Shown here one piece after another: positions 13,498 through 16,129 of a DNA stretch of 16,129 nt. The notes under the pieces are model-generated. The model saw nothing but the letters and a program-made list of their open reading frames with translations. It was not told the DNA's origin and made no database searches. The position numbers were made by a program, and so were the translations under genes. The stretch's first letter is position 1. Each line of letters starts with the position of its first letter. Source of the stretch: JBNKZU01 sp050301795. Lineage in GTDB: Bacteria; Pseudomonadota; Gammaproteobacteria; Thiohalomonadales; Thiohalomonadaceae. The stretch spans positions 1 to 16,129 of the forward strand of contig JBNKZU010000041.1 of assembly GCA_050301795.1 (NCBI GenBank), given 5' to 3'.

Positions 13498-15693
13498 TCA
13501 ATACATCTCGATGGGATCGATATCAATCGACCACCTCACCTTTCTTGCCTGCTTGAGTTGTTCAACTTCTGGCAGCCATTGTCGTATAAACAGATGAAGC
13601 GCAACACGATGAGCGCTTTGAATTATCAATTGAGCACGGTAACGACCTGCACGACGCTCCATTGGAGATGCTACTGGCCCATAAAGCTGCACATGGCTAC
13701 CAAGAATCGGTAGTGCCAGATTTTGCAACAATACTAAAAATGCGTGAGTCTCTTCCTTTGACCTTGCTTCAGCACGAATCAGTGCAAGATGACAAAAAGG
13801 TGGAAATTGAATCTCTTTGCGCTCTTCAAGCTGCATCGTAGCAAAGGCATTATAGTTGTTTGACTGGATGTGTTTCCATAATGGATGCTCAGGAACGGCG
13901 GTCTGTATCACAACATGACCCCTCTTGTCTTCCCTTCCGGCACGACCGGAAACCTGCATTATCTGTTGCGCCATGTGTTCACTTGAGCGGAAGTCGACAC
14001 TAAAAAGCCCGCTGTCGGCATTGACAACAACGACTAAGGTTACATTTGGAAAGTGGTGCCCTTTTGCGATGAGCTGGGTTCCAATTAATATCTGGCCTTT
14101 GCCATGTTCAATTTTCTCAAGCAAATCATTAAATGCATATCGGTTACGAGTGGTATCCCGATCGATTCGGATTACCGTATTGTGAGGAAAGAGCTGAGCC
14201 AATGATGTCTCAAGTCGTTCTGTCCCTTCACCCACCGGGTGAATCTCGGGTTTGCCGCAATCGGGGCATACAACTGGCACAGGATATTCACTTCCACAGT
14301 GGTGACAGCGTAGTCGGTTATGTCGTTGGTAGTAGGTAAGCTTTGCATCGCACTGTTTGCAGTGTGCAGTCCAGTGACATTGATAACAGAGTAAAACCGG
14401 CGCATAACCGCGCCGATTAAGAAAGATTAAGACCTGATTTCCTGAATCAAGTTGGCGCTGAATACGTTTGATTAAGGATTGTGCCAGTCCGTTTTCACAG
14501 TGGCTGATCCGGGTATCCAATAGCTCAATATCTGGCGTTTGTGCTGAGCCTACGCGCTGCGTTAGACAGATGTGTTGATAGTTTTGTTGAATTGCATGAT
14601 AGAGCGATTCTAATGATGGCGTTGCAGAGCCAAGAAGGATCGGCACGTGTTCAAGTTGGGCACGTTTTACGGCAATATCCCGTGCAGAGTATCGAAACCC
14701 TTCGTGTTGTTTAAACGAGCTGTCATGCTCCTCATCAACAATGATCAACCCCAGATTAGAAAATGGGGTAAACACCGCAGAGCGGGTGCCGATGATAATG
14801 GAAGCGCTACCCTCTTTTGCCAGCATCCAGTTTTTAAAACGCTCACCGTCGGCAAGCCCCGAGTGCAAGAGCACAATCGTTGTTTTAAATCGCCGTGTAA
14901 AGCGCTGTACAAGTTGAGGTGTTAATCCAATCTCCGGCACAAGAATCAGGATTTGACGATTCTGTTGCAGAACCCGATCAATGATCTGCATGTAGATCTC
15001 AGTCTTGCCACTGCCTGTGATCCCGTCGATAAGCGCGGTGAAAAAGCCATTGAGCTTTGGCGTGATAGCTTCAATCGCGGATATCTGCTCTGGGTTTAGC
15101 GCGTAATCGGGTTGTTGTGGTGGTTGATAAGCGATATGTGGAAGGTTGATTTCGGCCTCTGTAATCACACCTTTGAGTTGCAGACGTTTAAGTGCATCTA
15201 AAGGGTTCGATATGGAGAAGGCGATCTCAGAGGTGGTCAGACCAGAGGGGGCGTTTGATAACAGCTCAAGGATCTTAACTTGCTTTGGTGCATTCTTAAG
15301 CAGAAGAGGTGGCTTCGACTCAACAATCACCCACTGCATTAGCGGGGTCAGCGATGCCGGCTTTCCTTCACGTAGCGCTTTTGGTAATGCAGAAGAGATA
15401 ACCTCCCCAATCGGGTGGTGGTAGTAGCTCGCAGACCATAAAAGGAGTTCAAAAAGTTTTTGGGGGAGCAATGGTTCTGGATCGATAACTTTGATGATCG
15501 GCTTTAGGCGACATTTTTCGAGCGCGCTATGATCACTAATATCCACAACAGTCCCGATCCTTTTTCGATGCCCGAACGGAACCTCAACCCGTGCGCCGAC
15601 AGTGGCTGAGTGAGAGCCATCAGGCTGATCAAGATAGTCAAAAAGTGATCTGATCGGGGTAGGCAATGCAACCTTGAGAATTCGTTCTGACAT
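13498..15693 (-). CDS. priA: Primosomal protein N' (replication restart helicase PriA)
   Basis: PriA recognises stalled or recombining forks and reloads the replicative helicase through PriB/DnaT/DnaC. The 731-residue protein has the N-terminal 3'-DNA-end binding domain (YYHHPIGEVISSALPKALR at about 90-108), helicase Walker A GITGSGKT (224-231), Walker B DEEH (320-323), GSATPS (355-360), and eight zinc-binding cysteines at 436, 439, 445, 448, 463, 466, 476 and 479, followed by the IGTQLIAKGHHFPN and SGRAGRE helicase motifs. Length is typical. An in-frame stop lies five codons upstream, so the ATG at 15693 is secure. No Shine-Dalgarno sequence precedes it; instead a TGATATTAT box ends six bases before the ATG. 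It is transcribed away from the oriC-like region. Confidence 0.97.
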   Translation of the reverse strand: MSERILKVALPTPIRSLFDYLDQPDGSHSATVGARVEVPFGHRKRIGTVVDISDHSALEKCRLKPIIKVIDPEPLLPQKLFELLLWSASYYHHPIGEVISSALPKALREGKPASLTPLMQWVIVESKPPLLLKNAPKQVKILELLSNAPSGLTTSEIAFSISNPLDALKRLQLKGVITEAEINLPHIAYQPPQQPDYALNPEQISAIEAITPKLNGFFTALIDGITGSGKTEIYMQIIDRVLQQNRQILILVPEIGLTPQLVQRFTRRFKTTIVLLHSGLADGERFKNWMLAKEGSASIIIGTRSAVFTPFSNLGLIIVDEEHDSSFKQHEGFRYSARDIAVKRAQLEHVPILLGSATPSLESLYHAIQQNYQHICLTQRVGSAQTPDIELLDTRISHCENGLAQSLIKRIQRQLDSGNQVLIFLNRRGYAPVLLCYQCHWTAHCKQCDAKLTYYQRHNRLRCHHCGSEYPVPVVCPDCGKPEIHPVGEGTERLETSLAQLFPHNTVIRIDRDTTRNRYAFNDLLEKIEHGKGQILIGTQLIAKGHHFPNVTLVVVVNADSGLFSVDFRSSEHMAQQIMQVSGRAGREDKRGHVVIQTAVPEHPLWKHIQSNNYNAFATMQLEERKEIQFPPFCHLALIRAEARSKEETHAFLVLLQNLALPILGSHVQLYGPVASPMERRAGRYRAQLIIQSAHRVALHLFIRQWLPEVEQLKQARKVRWSIDIDPIEMY

Positions 15694-15699
15694 GGGGGC

Positions 15700-15708
15700 A
15701 TAATATCA
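15700..15708 (-). promoter_or_regulatory. Possible extended -10 promoter giving a leaderless priA transcript
   Basis: On the minus strand TGA-TATTAT (extended -10 type) ends at 15700 and only GCCCCC separates it from the priA ATG. A start of transcription at the usual 6-8 bases downstream would fall on the ATG itself. Absence of a ribosome site is consistent with this. The -35 region is poor. Confidence 0.4.
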
Positions 15709-15828
15709 CTGAAATGGGTCTAAATTTGCACTAAAAATGAGCATCTCAAAGAGGAATAATTAGCGCGATCTCTTCATCCATTTTGTCACGATCTTCGCTA
15801 ACCTATTGTTGTTATTAGGGTTCATTAG

Positions 15829-15837
15829 TTATCCACA
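15829..15837 (+). promoter_or_regulatory. DnaA box 1 (TTATCCACA)
   Basis: Perfect match to the strict high-affinity DnaA box. It forms an inverted pair with box 2 across five bases. Confidence 0.85.
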
Positions 15838-15842
15838 TTTCC

Positions 15843-15851
15843 TGTGGATAA
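15843..15851 (-). promoter_or_regulatory. DnaA box 2 (TTATCCACA on the minus strand)
   Basis: TGTGGATAA on the plus strand is the exact reverse complement of the strict DnaA box, giving with box 1 a 23-bp palindrome with a TTTCC centre. Confidence 0.85.
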
Positions 15852-15854
15852 CTC

Positions 15855-15863
15855 TGTGGATGA
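15855..15863 (-). promoter_or_regulatory. DnaA box 3 (one mismatch)
   Basis: TGTGGATGA reads TCATCCACA on the minus strand, one base from the strict box. It is 12 bp from box 2 in the same orientation, roughly one helical turn. Confidence 0.65.
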
Positions 15864-16027
15864 ATTGGGGTCAACACGCTATAAACCGCATTAATATGTC
15901 ACTTTTGTTAAATTGAACACATTTTAAACACAATCAATAATTATAATAAATTCAACAACATACAGAATTTCATGAAGTGCTAATGCAGGAGATATTCCTG
16001 ATATTAATCAATTTGAAATAATCAAAA

Positions 16028-16073
16028 AAAAATGTGAATAAAAAACGATGTCAACACTTGTTTTCACATTTTT
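16028..16073. repeat. 11-bp AT-rich inverted repeat carrying opposed DnaA-box-like arms
   Basis: AAAAATGTGAA (16028-16038) and TTCACATTTTT (16063-16073) are exact reverse complements around a 24-base loop. The left arm overlaps a relaxed DnaA box (TTATTCACA, minus strand) and the right arm a near match (GTTTTCACA). The flanking A and T runs would also permit a weak bidirectional terminator, but the stem is AT-rich and the loop long. Confidence 0.45.
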
Positions 16074-16129
16074 ATTTTGTTAGGCGGGCTCAGTTTCAGC
16101 CGTTTTTGGCGTTTATATTTGAATCGATA

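Larger units (their letters stand above)
15694..16129. other. Gene-free region with origin-of-replication (oriC-like) features
   Basis: No credible gene is seen in these 436 bases. Three DnaA boxes are packed within 35 bp (15829-15863), a fourth relaxed-consensus box TTATTCACA is on the minus strand at 16033-16041, and near-matches occur at 15924-15934 and 16060-16068. Immediately left of the boxes are GATCTCTTC (about 15769) and GTTATTAGG (15811-15819), reminiscent of the segment next to DnaA box R1 in enteric origins. To the right, about 15888-16075 is very AT-rich with long A and T runs, suitable as an unwinding element. GATC sites are few. An alternative is the regulatory region of an off-window DnaA-controlled gene. 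Confidence 0.55.

Noticed and set aside
15504..15701. Alternative 65-codon frame overlapping the priA start on the same strand
   Set aside because: It is a frame shadow of priA, without family resemblance or ribosome site.
15970..16020. Twelve-codon frame starting near 15983 in the oriC-like region
   Set aside because: No ribosome site and surrounded by AT-rich DNA; chance frame.
16080..16100. GGCT...AGCC stem followed by GTTTTT as a terminator
   Set aside because: Only four pairs with a seven-base loop; too weak.
1..16129. tRNA, rRNA, CRISPR array or riboswitch
   Set aside because: No cloverleaf ends, spaced direct repeats, or recognisable aptamer core seen on reading either strand.

Overview
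The window looks like chromosomal DNA of a gammaproteobacterium. The evidence is the split two-subunit glycyl-tRNA synthetase (glyQ/glyS) followed by gmhB and plsC, a glnA-ntrB-ntrC block with enterobacterial-type NtrC and sigma-54 signals, and a canonical priA. The genus cannot be named from the sequence. Base composition is moderately AT-leaning. The PP-loop/TusA pair shows that sulfur-relay chemistry is present.

Layout. 1-141 is the 3' end and right terminal repeat of an IS256-type insertion sequence. 157-4759 (minus strand) is a tightly packed operon glyQ-glyS-mazG-like-gmhB-plsC, joined by TAGTG and TAATG stop/start overlaps or gaps of a few bases; the IS end lies about 15 bp beyond the plsC stop. 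4760-4867 is a divergent promoter region. 4868-7350 (plus) is a second compact operon: a PP-loop sulfurtransferase-like protein, a TusA-like sulfur carrier (GTGA overlap) and a CDF metal transporter whose N-terminus carries a natural run of six histidines. 7525-11676 (plus) is the nitrogen-control block: glnA with two NtrC-type sites and a -24/-12 promoter, a strong UUCG-loop terminator, then a third NtrC-type palindrome and ntrB-ntrC. 11711-12148 (minus) is msrB and 12271-13059 (plus) a CHAD-domain gene. 13249-13419 is a 56-residue cysteine-containing small protein gene, shorter than usual gene-calling cutoffs but with a very good ribosome site. 13498-15693 (minus) is priA. The last 436 bases have no gene; they hold clustered DnaA boxes followed by AT-rich DNA and resemble a replication origin.

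How the genes work together. The first operon mixes translation (glycyl-tRNA), nucleotide clean-up (MazG-like), LPS heptose synthesis (GmhB) and phospholipid synthesis (PlsC). The second probably moves activated sulfur from the TusA-like carrier to the PP-loop enzyme for thiolation of an RNA, most likely tRNA, and is linked to a cation exporter. The third is the classical circuit in which NtrB/NtrC control glutamine synthetase and apparently their own transcription. The most interesting items are the PP-loop/TusA/His-tagged CDF operon, the oriC-like region next to priA, the complete NtrC regulon signals, and the unannotated small cysteine protein.
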